Of a stretch of DNA of 8,752 nucleotides, positions 1-5,693 are shown piece after piece; within the stretch, counting starts at the first letter, position 1; every line of letters starts with the position of its first letter. The stretch spans positions 1 to 8,752 of the forward strand of contig JAEUKU010000155.1 in NCBI GenBank assembly GCA_016794075.1, in the 5' to 3' direction. The translations under genes were made by a program, and so were the position numbers. The notes under the pieces are model-generated. The model made no database searches and had not been told where the DNA came from. It was given only the letters and a program-made list of their open reading frames with translations. Source of the stretch: Rhodospirillaceae bacterium (GTDB lineage Bacteria > Pseudomonadota > Alphaproteobacteria > Dongiales > Dongiaceae).

Positions 1-1
1 G

Positions 2-400
2 TGCGACCTCAACATCGCACTGATCTCGACCATCGCCGGTCGGCTCGGCATCGATGGCCGCCGCGTACGTTCGTCCGACATCACCGCCAAGAGCGCCGAC
101 CGCCGCGACCGCCTGGTCGACATCTGCCGCGAAGTGGGGGCTGACACCTACCTGTCGCCGGCTGGTGCCGCCGGCTATTTGAGCGAGGATGATGGCGAGG
201 GCCAGTTCGCCGCGCAGGGCATGACCTTGCTCTATCAGCGCTACGAGCATCCAACCTATCCGCAGGTCAACGGCGCGTTCCTGCCGTATATGTGCGTGCT
301 GGACCTGATCGCCAATGTCGGCCTCGCGGCGGCGGGTGCGGTCATGCGCAGCGGCATTCGCTCGTCGGCCAAGGCGCAGCAAGTTAAGGAGGCGGTGTGA
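2..400 (+). CDS. WbqC-family protein, 3' part only (5' end outside window)
   Basis: The frame is open from base 2 to the TGA at 398-400 and gives 132 residues. The pattern looks like the C-terminal half of the WbqC-like family: a basic R-L-x-x-I-C stretch, then GADTYLSPAGAAGYL, then a segment with YQRYEHPTYPQ, then a late hydrophobic part ending FLPYMCVLDLIANVG. WbqC-like proteins are often encoded in O-antigen and nonulosonic acid clusters. Their biochemical role is not firmly established, so I give no reaction. The stop overlaps the GTG start of pseI (GTGA), which suggests translational coupling and a shared transcript. An in-frame GTG at 134 is only an internal codon, because conserved family sequence continues upstream of it to the window edge. 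The family call is from recognition and is fairly secure; the function is open. Confidence 0.8.
   Translation, partial: CDLNIALISTIAGRLGIDGRRVRSSDITAKSADRRDRLVDICREVGADTYLSPAGAAGYLSEDDGEGQFAAQGMTLLYQRYEHPTYPQVNGAFLPYMCVLDLIANVGLAAAGAVMRSGIRSSAKAQQVKEAV
386..392 (+). promoter_or_regulatory. Shine-Dalgarno site of pseI
   Basis: AAGGAGG lies inside the 3' end of the WbqC-family gene, 4 bases before the GTG start of pseI at 397. It supports that non-ATG start and coupled translation through the GTGA overlap. Confidence 0.75.
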
Positions 401-1479
401 GCGCAAGCCTTTCCATTGCCGGCCGCAAGATCGGCACTGATCAGCCGCCCTATGTGATCGCCGAGCTCTCGGCCAACCACAATGGCAGCCTGGAGCGAGC
501 TTTCGCCGTCATGGAGGCCGCGCACCAGGCCGGCGCCCAGGCGGTGAAGCTGCAATCCTATCGCGCCGACACCATCACCATCGACCATGACGGCCCGGAG
601 TTCATGGTCCATGGCGGCTTGTGGGACGGCGCGCGGCTCTATGATCTCTATGCCGAGGCGGCGATGCCGTGGGAGTGGCACGAGCCCTTGTTCAAGCGCG
701 GCAGGGAGCTCGGCATCGCGGTCTTCAGCTCGCCCTTCGATTTCACCGCCGTCGACCTCTTGGAAAAGCTGGAGGCGCCGGCCTACAAGATCGCCTCGTT
801 GGAGTTGTGCGACCTCCCGCTGATCGAGCGGGTGGCGAAGACCGGCAAGCCCATCATCATGTCGACCGGCGCCTCCGAACTGGGCGAGGTGGCGGAAGCC
901 GTCGCCGCCGCGCGCGCGGCGGGGGCGAAGGACCTGGTCCTGCTCCATTGCACCAGCGGCTATCCGACCCCGCCCAGGGACAGCAACCTCAACACCATCC
1001 CGCATCTGGCGCAGATGTTCGACGCGATAGTGGGCCTCTCCGATCACACATTGGGCACCGCGGTGCCAGTGGCGGCAGTGGCGCTCGGCGCCGCGGTGAT
1101 CGAGAAGCACGTAACCCTGCGCCGCGCCGATGGCGGCGTGGATTCCGCCTTCAGCCTGGAGCCGGAGGAGCTGACCCGGCTCGTTGAGGACGTGAATGTC
1201 GCGTGGCAGGCCAAGGGCCAGGTCTTCTACGGCCTTGCCGAGAGCGAGCGCGCCGCGCGCAAGTTTCGCCGCTCGCTCTATGTCGTCGCCGACCTGAAGG
1301 CGGGGCAGGTGATCGGGCCGGAGCAGGTGCGTTCCATCCGCCCCGGCCTCGGCTTGGCGCCGAAGCATCTGAAGGACGTGCTCGGCCGCAAGGCAACCCG
1401 CGACGTCAAGCGCGGCTCGCCGCTCGACTGGTCGATGGTGGAAGCGCCGGATCCGCGCGCGGCAATCGCGAAGCCTTAG
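397..1479 (+). CDS. pseI: Pseudaminic acid synthase PseI
   Basis: 360 residues, the usual length for the NeuB/PseI family. The enzyme condenses phosphoenolpyruvate with 6-deoxy-AltdiNAc (2,4-diacetamido-2,4,6-trideoxy-L-altrose) to give pseudaminic acid, in the cytoplasm. Residues 1 to about 280 form the TIM-barrel domain: IAELSANHNG at 21-30, AVKLQSY at 49-55, SSPFD at 111-115, YKIAS at 130-134, and His217 (SDHT) and His238 (EKHVT), which match the metal-binding histidines of NeuB. Residues about 290-350 form the SAF (antifreeze-like) domain with RRSLYV and SIRPG. The GLWDG..LYDLYAEA..PWEWH stretch at 74-95 is typical of PseI rather than sialic or legionaminic acid synthases. The GTG start overlaps the stop of the WbqC-family gene and has a strong Shine-Dalgarno site. 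The 3' end overlaps the opposing pseG-like gene by 4 bp. The product probably goes to flagellin, capsule or LPS. Confidence 0.93.
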   Translation: MSASLSIAGRKIGTDQPPYVIAELSANHNGSLERAFAVMEAAHQAGAQAVKLQSYRADTITIDHDGPEFMVHGGLWDGARLYDLYAEAAMPWEWHEPLFKRGRELGIAVFSSPFDFTAVDLLEKLEAPAYKIASLELCDLPLIERVAKTGKPIIMSTGASELGEVAEAVAAARAAGAKDLVLLHCTSGYPTPPRDSNLNTIPHLAQMFDAIVGLSDHTLGTAVPVAAVALGAAVIEKHVTLRRADGGVDSAFSLEPEELTRLVEDVNVAWQAKGQVFYGLAESERAARKFRRSLYVVADLKAGQVIGPEQVRSIRPGLGLAPKHLKDVLGRKATRDVKRGSPLDWSMVEAPDPRAAIAKP

Positions 1480-2420
1480 CGCCGCGCCAGCTCCTGCATC
1501 AGCGCCGCGGCGAGCCGGTCCGGGCCTTTGCCGTCGATCGGCGACAGCGTGATCATCGGCGGATGCTTCAGGCATTTTGCCGCGGTCTCGGCCAGGCGCG
1601 CCGCGTCGAAACGCGCCACCATCTCGTGGCCATAGCGCAGCAGCGCGTCCGCGCCCGGCCGCTGGTTCTCGGCGATCGGCACCACCACCAGGATGAGGCC
1701 GATGGCGAAGGCCTCGAACGACATCATGCCGGCAGCACCCAGATAGAGCCGCGCGCGGGCGAGCAGGGCGGGCACGTCGGCGCCATGATGCAGGACGACG
1801 CGGCCAGGATGCGCCCGCGCCAGGTCGCGGATCGCCGGGCCGGGGTCGCGGTTGGCGGCGACGATGACATCCAGGCGGGCGTCGGTCAGGGGCACCAGGG
1901 CGGCGGCGACTTCGGCCGCGCGGGTCCCGTCGTCGGTGCCGCCGAAACTGATGACCACGGAATTGTCCGGCGCCCGCGTGCGATGGTCATGCGCCGCCGC
2001 CATCACCTTGTCGTTCACCAGGGCGTAGTCCGGCCCGGCCAGGACCTTGCCGGCCGACAGGGCGGCGTAGTCGAGCTGCGCAGCATAGAGGTTGTGGTTG
2101 ATCACCACGTCGACCGGCAGCGGCCGTTCCGCCGTGTCGTCCAGCGCCGCCAGCAGCCGGCAGCGTCCGCGCAAGGCGGCAAGATCCGGCTCGGTCAGGC
2201 GATATGAATCGCAGACCACCAGGTCGGTCTTGGGCAGGTGGGCCAGGGGATCGGGCAGGGGCTCTGCTTCGCGGCCCAGGGACCCTGCCGCCGCCGGATC
2301 GGTGGTGAAGAGCCGGCACGCGACACCCCCGCGCGCCAGCGCGTCCAGCAGCAGCACGCTGCGGCTCAGATGGCCGAGCCCAATGGCCGGCCCGGAATCG
2401 ACTACGAAGGATGCGCGCAT
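1476..2420 (-). CDS. pseG: PseG-like UDP-2,4-diacetamido-2,4,6-trideoxy-L-altropyranose hydrolase
   Basis: 314 residues, a GT-B-like fold protein. PseG removes UDP from UDP-6-deoxy-AltdiNAc and so supplies the sugar that PseI condenses. Visible family marks are D8 and IGLGH at 13-17, with His17 at the catalytic-base position of Campylobacter PseG; ALDD at 92-95; VINHN at 106-110; LAGPDYAL at 127-134; SFGGTDD at 158-164; and a C-terminal block ending PIAENQ at 248-253. Several usual residues differ. Val6 replaces the arginine of FRxD, AAGMMSFE (229-236) replaces the glycine/threonine-rich AGGxTxxE, and GLI replaces GLP. It is therefore a divergent PseG, or a relative with a shifted substrate. 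The ATG at 2420 has no clear Shine-Dalgarno site. The gene runs against pseI and shares 4 bp with its 3' end, so the two are not co-transcribed although they act in sequence. Confidence 0.8.
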   Translation of the reverse strand: MRASFVVDSGPAIGLGHLSRSVLLLDALARGGVACRLFTTDPAAAGSLGREAEPLPDPLAHLPKTDLVVCDSYRLTEPDLAALRGRCRLLAALDDTAERPLPVDVVINHNLYAAQLDYAALSAGKVLAGPDYALVNDKVMAAAHDHRTRAPDNSVVISFGGTDDGTRAAEVAAALVPLTDARLDVIVAANRDPGPAIRDLARAHPGRVVLHHGADVPALLARARLYLGAAGMMSFEAFAIGLILVVVPIAENQRPGADALLRYGHEMVARFDAARLAETAAKCLKHPPMITLSPIDGKGPDRLAAALMQELARR

Positions 2421-2465
2421 GGCCGCCCGGATCAGGTGGAGCGGTCCCCGCCGCCCGATGTGGCT

Positions 2466-2494
2466 GGCATAGCCGCAAACCGGCGCTGGTTCAA
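2466..2494 (-). promoter_or_regulatory. Possible sigma-70 promoter for the pseG-like gene
   Basis: On the minus strand TTGAAC (2494-2489) is followed after 17 bases by TATGCC (2471-2466). That is 4/6 and 3/6 matches to the sigma-70 consensus at ideal spacing. Transcription would start near 2459, about 40 bases before the ATG at 2420. This is a pattern match only. Confidence 0.3.
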
Positions 2495-2546
2495 TGCGGC
2501 CCCGGTTACATTTGGCCGAACCCCACCGGCTGCGACATTCCGCCGG

Positions 2547-2574
2547 TTGGATCGGCTCCCCCCGGCCTTATGCT
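2547..2574 (+). promoter_or_regulatory. Possible sigma-70 promoter for the methyltransferase/MBL pair
   Basis: TTGGAT (2547-2552) and TATGCT (2569-2574) are separated by 16 bases, with 3/6 and 4/6 consensus matches. The site lies in the 258-bp divergent gap (2421-2678), which holds no convincing gene. It would give a leader of roughly 100 bases before the ATG at 2679. The match is weak. Confidence 0.25.
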
Positions 2575-2668
2575 GCGGGCGAATTTGCCTTGCCGGCCCG
2601 CAACTTGGCAGGGCTGGGAGCGTATGTTAGGGAGGGGCGCGCCGCGCAATGGCCAGGACCAGCAGAGT

Positions 2669-2672
2669 GGAG
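2669..2672 (+). promoter_or_regulatory. Shine-Dalgarno site deciding the methyltransferase start
   Basis: GGAG sits 6 bases before the ATG at 2679. The in-frame upstream ATG at 2649 has its nearest GGAGG at 2631-2635, 13 bases away, which is too far. The start at 2679 is therefore preferred. Confidence 0.55.
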
Positions 2673-2678
2673 CCCGCG

Positions 2679-3575
2679 ATGACCCCCGACAAGACGGCCT
2701 ACAGCCTGCAGCCGCACCCCGAGTTCGGCTTCCTGCAGGTGACGCCGACCCCGTCGGCCGAGGAGATCACCCGCTTCTACGCCGAGGAGTTCTATTCCAG
2801 CGGCTACCAGGGCTTCAACAATTCCGCCCTCGAGGTGCTGACCCGCGACCAGGAATTCCACGACGCCCATCGCGCCGACATCGTGCGCGAGATCGAGACG
2901 ATCGCCGGCCGGCCGATGAAGGGCATGTCGGTGCTGGATGTCGGCTGCGGCTGGGCCCAGTCGCTCGTCTATTTCAAGAGCAAGGGCGCCGAATGCTATG
3001 GCTTCGACCCAGCGACCGAGGCGGTCGAGCACGGCAAGTCGGTCGGCCTGAACGTCGTCCAGGCCGGCATGGATCGCATGGACGTGTTCGAGGGCCGAAA
3101 GTTCGACGTCGTCACCCTGATGAACGTGCTGGAGCATCTGGCCGATCCGGTGCGCGTGTTGAAGGAGATCCGTGAGAAGGTCCTGAAGCCCGGCGGCATC
3201 CTGGTGATCGAGGTGCCGAACGAGTTCAACGCCTTCCAGGTCTGCGGCCAGAAGGTCAACAACCTGCACCAGTGGTGGTTCGCCCCGCCGGCGCATCTCA
3301 ATTATTTCAGCGGCGACACGCTGAAGAAGCTGCTGGACGGCCTCGGCTATGACGTGCGCTACGCCGAATCGTCCTTCCCGCTCGAGATGTTCCTGGTGTT
3401 CGGCGACAACTATGTCGGCGACCGCGCGCTCGGCCGGCAATGCCACGAGCGGCGCATGGCCTTCGAGATGAACATGCGCAAGCATGGCTTCGAGAAGGAA
3501 CTGCACCAGCTCTATCAGTCCCTGGCGGAGCGCAATCTCGGCCGCCAGGTCATCGCCTATTCCGTCTCCCGCTAG
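2679..3575 (+). CDS. Class I SAM-dependent methyltransferase (Methyltransf_23 type)
   Basis: 298 residues from the ATG at 2679; an in-frame ATG at 2649 would add ten residues. The Rossmann methyltransferase core starts with motif I, VLDVGCG, at 85-91. An acidic residue ends beta-2 (YGFDP, 107-111). The stretch FDVVTLMNVLEHLADP at 142-157 is the typical motif IV region of this subfamily, and LKPGGILVIEVPN at 169-181 follows. The N-terminus (about 1-80), with FYAEEFYSSGYQ, and the C-terminal HLNYFS (206-211) resemble methyltransferases of surface-polysaccharide and secondary-metabolite clusters, where the N-terminal part often helps bind substrate. The acceptor cannot be read from the sequence. 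An MBL-fold gene follows after 14 bp, so the two are probably co-transcribed, and a shared role in tailoring a sugar or glycan is a reasonable inference. Pseudaminic acid genes lie on the other side of the divergent gap. Confidence 0.85.
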   Translation: MTPDKTAYSLQPHPEFGFLQVTPTPSAEEITRFYAEEFYSSGYQGFNNSALEVLTRDQEFHDAHRADIVREIETIAGRPMKGMSVLDVGCGWAQSLVYFKSKGAECYGFDPATEAVEHGKSVGLNVVQAGMDRMDVFEGRKFDVVTLMNVLEHLADPVRVLKEIREKVLKPGGILVIEVPNEFNAFQVCGQKVNNLHQWWFAPPAHLNYFSGDTLKKLLDGLGYDVRYAESSFPLEMFLVFGDNYVGDRALGRQCHERRMAFEMNMRKHGFEKELHQLYQSLAERNLGRQVIAYSVSR

Positions 3576-3589
3576 AAAGCCGGCTCTCC

Positions 3590-4882
3590 ATGAAGTTCAC
3601 CAATCTCGGTGGCGCCACCGCGATCCTCGAGCATAGGGGCAAGCGGATGCTGTTCGATCCGTGGCTCGACGACGGCATTTTCCACGGCGCCTGGTACCAT
3701 TGGCCGAAGATGCAGGTGGGCATCGAGGATCTGGGCCGCTTCGACTACATCTACATCTCGCACATCCACGAGGATCATTGCTCGGCCGGCACGATCAAGC
3801 ATCTGAACACGGATGCCGAGATCATCGTGATGGAGAAGAAGCCGAACTTCGTGCTGAAGTTCCTGAAGGAGAACGACTTCAACTTCAAGAAGGTGCATGT
3901 CATTCCGGCGCGCACCGAAATCGAGATCGCGCCCGGCCTGAAGGTCAACATGGTGGAGCCGGACCCGGCCAACGAGATGGCCTTCGTCATCGATTCCGCT
4001 CTGGTCATCCGCTGGGACGATTTCATCCTCTACAACGCCAATGACTGCCAGCCGCACGCCGACGGCCTGAAATACATCAAGGACCATTACGGCCGGGTGG
4101 ACTACGCCCTGCTGCCCTATGCCGGCGGCTCGGGCTATCCGTCCTGCTATGTGAACCTCTCCGAGGCGGAGAAGAAGAGCGAGCAGCAGCGGGTGATGAT
4201 GACCCGCCTCAACACCTTCGTGAAGACGGTGCAGGAGCTGCAGCCGCGCCATGTGACGCCCTTCGCCGACCAATACGTGGTCGCCGGCTCGCGCTCGCAC
4301 CTGAACAAATACATCTCGCACCCGGCCAGCCCCGGCGTGGTCCAGGACGCCCTGGCGGCGGTGGGATTGAAAGACCGGCTGGTCATGCTGAATTCCGGCC
4401 AGGCCTATGATTTCGACAAGGGCGTGAAGACGCCGGACGCGCCCTACCAGGACGTCACCGAGGCCGACCGCGAGGAATACATCGCCAAGGTCCTGAAGCC
4501 GAAGATCTACGACCACGAGAAGGTGACGTTTTTCCCCTCAGTCCCGGTCGATCGCCTGGTGAAATACGCCCGCGATCGCCTGTGGGCGATCCAGCAGCGC
4601 AAGAGCGCCTTTTCAGATCTCAACCTCTATCTCGATTTCCCCGGCGTGCAGCGGCGTTTCCGCCTGCCGCTCAATGCGGCTGATTGCGTCGAGGTGCCGT
4701 GGGAGCAGGAACTGCAGCAGCCCTTCCTGCGCGTCTCGGGCACCGACACGCTGATGATCATGATCCTGATCGGTCACATCTCCTGGAACATCGCCGATGC
4801 GGCGCTATTCCTCGACTACGAGCGGCGGCCCAATGTCTATGACCCTTCCGTCTATGTGCTCTTAAACTATTTGCGGGTCTGA
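3590..4882 (+). CDS. MBL-fold metalloprotein related to CMAH/NamH hydroxylases, without Rieske domain
   Basis: 430 residues. The N-terminal metallo-beta-lactamase fold opens with MKFTNLGGATAIL and LFDPWLDDG at 21-29. It has the metal-binding HxHxDH motif as H58, H60, D62 and H63 (SHIHEDHCS), and a further likely ligand, D152, in NAND (149-152). The C-terminal part, GHISWNIADA followed by RRPNVYDP and LLNYL, resembles the C-terminus of CMP-Neu5Ac hydroxylase (CMAH) and UDP-MurNAc hydroxylase (NamH), as I recall those families. Those enzymes carry a Rieske [2Fe-2S] domain. No CxH...CxxH pair is present here and the MBL fold begins at residue 1. The enzyme could be a hydrolase, or an oxygenase that needs a separate ferredoxin. 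The longer reading frame from 3440 is rejected because it overlaps the methyltransferase. The start at 3590 lacks a good Shine-Dalgarno site (weak AGAAAG at 3574-3579), so expression may depend on readthrough from the methyltransferase. Confidence 0.8.
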   Translation: MKFTNLGGATAILEHRGKRMLFDPWLDDGIFHGAWYHWPKMQVGIEDLGRFDYIYISHIHEDHCSAGTIKHLNTDAEIIVMEKKPNFVLKFLKENDFNFKKVHVIPARTEIEIAPGLKVNMVEPDPANEMAFVIDSALVIRWDDFILYNANDCQPHADGLKYIKDHYGRVDYALLPYAGGSGYPSCYVNLSEAEKKSEQQRVMMTRLNTFVKTVQELQPRHVTPFADQYVVAGSRSHLNKYISHPASPGVVQDALAAVGLKDRLVMLNSGQAYDFDKGVKTPDAPYQDVTEADREEYIAKVLKPKIYDHEKVTFFPSVPVDRLVKYARDRLWAIQQRKSAFSDLNLYLDFPGVQRRFRLPLNAADCVEVPWEQELQQPFLRVSGTDTLMIMILIGHISWNIADAALFLDYERRPNVYDPSVYVLLNYLRV

Positions 4883-4883
4883 C

Positions 4884-4923
4884 GCGCGGTTACGCCAGCC
4901 GCAAATTTTGCCGGTGACCGCGT
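4884..4923 (+). terminator. Hairpin just after the MBL gene, possible terminator
   Basis: GCGCGGTTAC (4884-4893) pairs with GTGACCGCGT (4914-4923). The stem is ten base pairs including two G-U pairs, with a 20-base loop. It begins one base after the stop codon. Only a short GTTCT follows instead of a T-run, so it may be an mRNA 3'-end stabiliser or a weak terminator. Confidence 0.35.
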
Positions 4924-5102
4924 TCTGCCCTCGCATTCCTGTGTCATTGCGCTTCTCCGCTTTCGTGCGGGGGCGAACGGCGCTATAAATCGAAATCATC
5001 TCTATTACTGTTCGATGCGTCGCACGTTCAGCGCGGCGCATCCATGTATTGCCGTTGTGGTCTTTGACCGAAGGGTGCGCGTCTCCGCTCCCTGACGCCA
5101 GG

Positions 5103-5127
5103 CCAGCCGCCGCAGGATGGCGGCTGG
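5103..5127 (+). promoter_or_regulatory. Perfect 9-bp inverted repeat in the iorA leader
   Basis: CCAGCCGCC (5103-5111) and GGCGGCTGG (5119-5127) are exact reverse complements with a 7-base loop. The site lies about 100 bases before the iorA ATG and has no T-run after it. It could be an operator dyad or an mRNA leader stem. Confidence 0.45.
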
Positions 5128-5215
5128 ATCATGTGAAAGTCGATTTCTCCGGCGCGAGCCCGCTCGCAATTCCGCTTGCGTTGAATCCGACCTGCTAGCC
5201 CGATGTGAACCATTT

Positions 5216-5223
5216 GGAGGAGG
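5216..5223 (+). promoter_or_regulatory. Strong Shine-Dalgarno site of iorA
   Basis: GGAGGAGG lies 2 bases before the ATG at 5226, so its first GGAGG is 5 bases away. It supports that ATG over the in-frame GTG at 5205. Confidence 0.8.
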
Positions 5224-5225
5224 CT

Positions 5226-5693
5226 ATGGCGATTACGCTCAGAATCAACGACGTCGAGCATACGGTCGATGTCGACGGCGACACCCCGCTGCTGTGGGTG
5301 ATCCGCGACGTGCTCGGGATGACCGGTACGAAATTCGGCTGCGGCCTGGCGCAATGCGGCGCCTGTACGGTGCATCTGGATGGCACCGCGGTGCGCTCCT
5401 GCCAGACGGCTGCGGCCGATGCCGTGGGCATGAAGATCACCACCATCGAAGGCCTGTCGCCCGACGGCAACCACCCGCTGCAGATCGCCTGGCGCGACCA
5501 CAACGTGCCGCAATGCGGTTATTGCCAGAGCGGCCAGATCATGCAGGCCGCGTCGCTGCTGAAGGACACGCCGAACCCGACCGACAGCGATATCGACGCC
5601 GCGATGAGCGGCAATCTTTGCCGCTGCGGCACCTATACGCGGATCCGCGCCGCAATCAAGCAGGCGGCGACGACCATGGTAGGTGCGCAATGA
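5226..5693 (+). CDS. iorA: Isoquinoline 1-oxidoreductase-type small subunit, two [2Fe-2S] clusters
   Basis: 155 residues, the usual length for the iron-sulfur subunit of xanthine-oxidase-family molybdenum hydroxylases (CoxS, IorA). It passes electrons from the molybdenum centre of the partner subunit to an external acceptor. Residues 1 to about 75 form the plant-ferredoxin-like domain, with cluster ligands C39, C44, C47 and C59 (FGCGLAQCGAC...SC). Residues about 80-150 form the four-helix [2Fe-2S]-binding domain, with C97 and C100 (QCGYCQSGQ) and C132 and C134 (LCRCGTY). All eight cysteines are present. The ATG at 5226 follows a strong Shine-Dalgarno site; an in-frame GTG at 5205 lies upstream of that site and is less likely. 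No signal peptide is seen. The stop overlaps the iorB start as ATGA, so the subunits are probably made in step and joined in the cytoplasm. Confidence 0.9.
   Translation: MAITLRINDVEHTVDVDGDTPLLWVIRDVLGMTGTKFGCGLAQCGACTVHLDGTAVRSCQTAAADAVGMKITTIEGLSPDGNHPLQIAWRDHNVPQCGYCQSGQIMQAASLLKDTPNPTDSDIDAAMSGNLCRCGTYTRIRAAIKQAATTMVGAQ

Larger units (their letters stand above)
4883..5225. other. 343-bp intergenic leader before iorA
   Basis: No convincing gene is present on either strand. The region holds the hairpin after the MBL gene, then a locally AT-richer patch with TATAAA at 4984-4989, which could be a -10 element although no good -35 lies at the right distance (TTTCGT at 4961-4966). Next comes a perfect 9-bp inverted repeat at 5103-5127, and finally the iorA Shine-Dalgarno site. 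The promoter of iorAB is expected here, but I cannot place it with confidence. Confidence 0.5.

Noticed and set aside
256..1575. 439-residue open frame on the minus strand opposite pseI
   Set aside because: Its composition is rich in R, H, D and L with no recognisable domain, as expected for the shadow of a GC-rich gene. pseI on the plus strand is unmistakable.
2649..2678. Upstream ATG of the methyltransferase
   Set aside because: Its nearest Shine-Dalgarno-like site is 13 bases away, while the ATG at 2679 has one 6 bases away. The ten extra residues show no family pattern.
3440..3589. 50-residue in-frame extension of the MBL protein
   Set aside because: It overlaps the methyltransferase coding region and has low-complexity shadow composition. 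The MBL fold begins naturally at 3590.
5117..5689. 191-residue in-frame extension of iorB
   Set aside because: It overlaps all of iorA in another frame. The Tat signal starting at 5690 and the ATGA overlap fix the true start.
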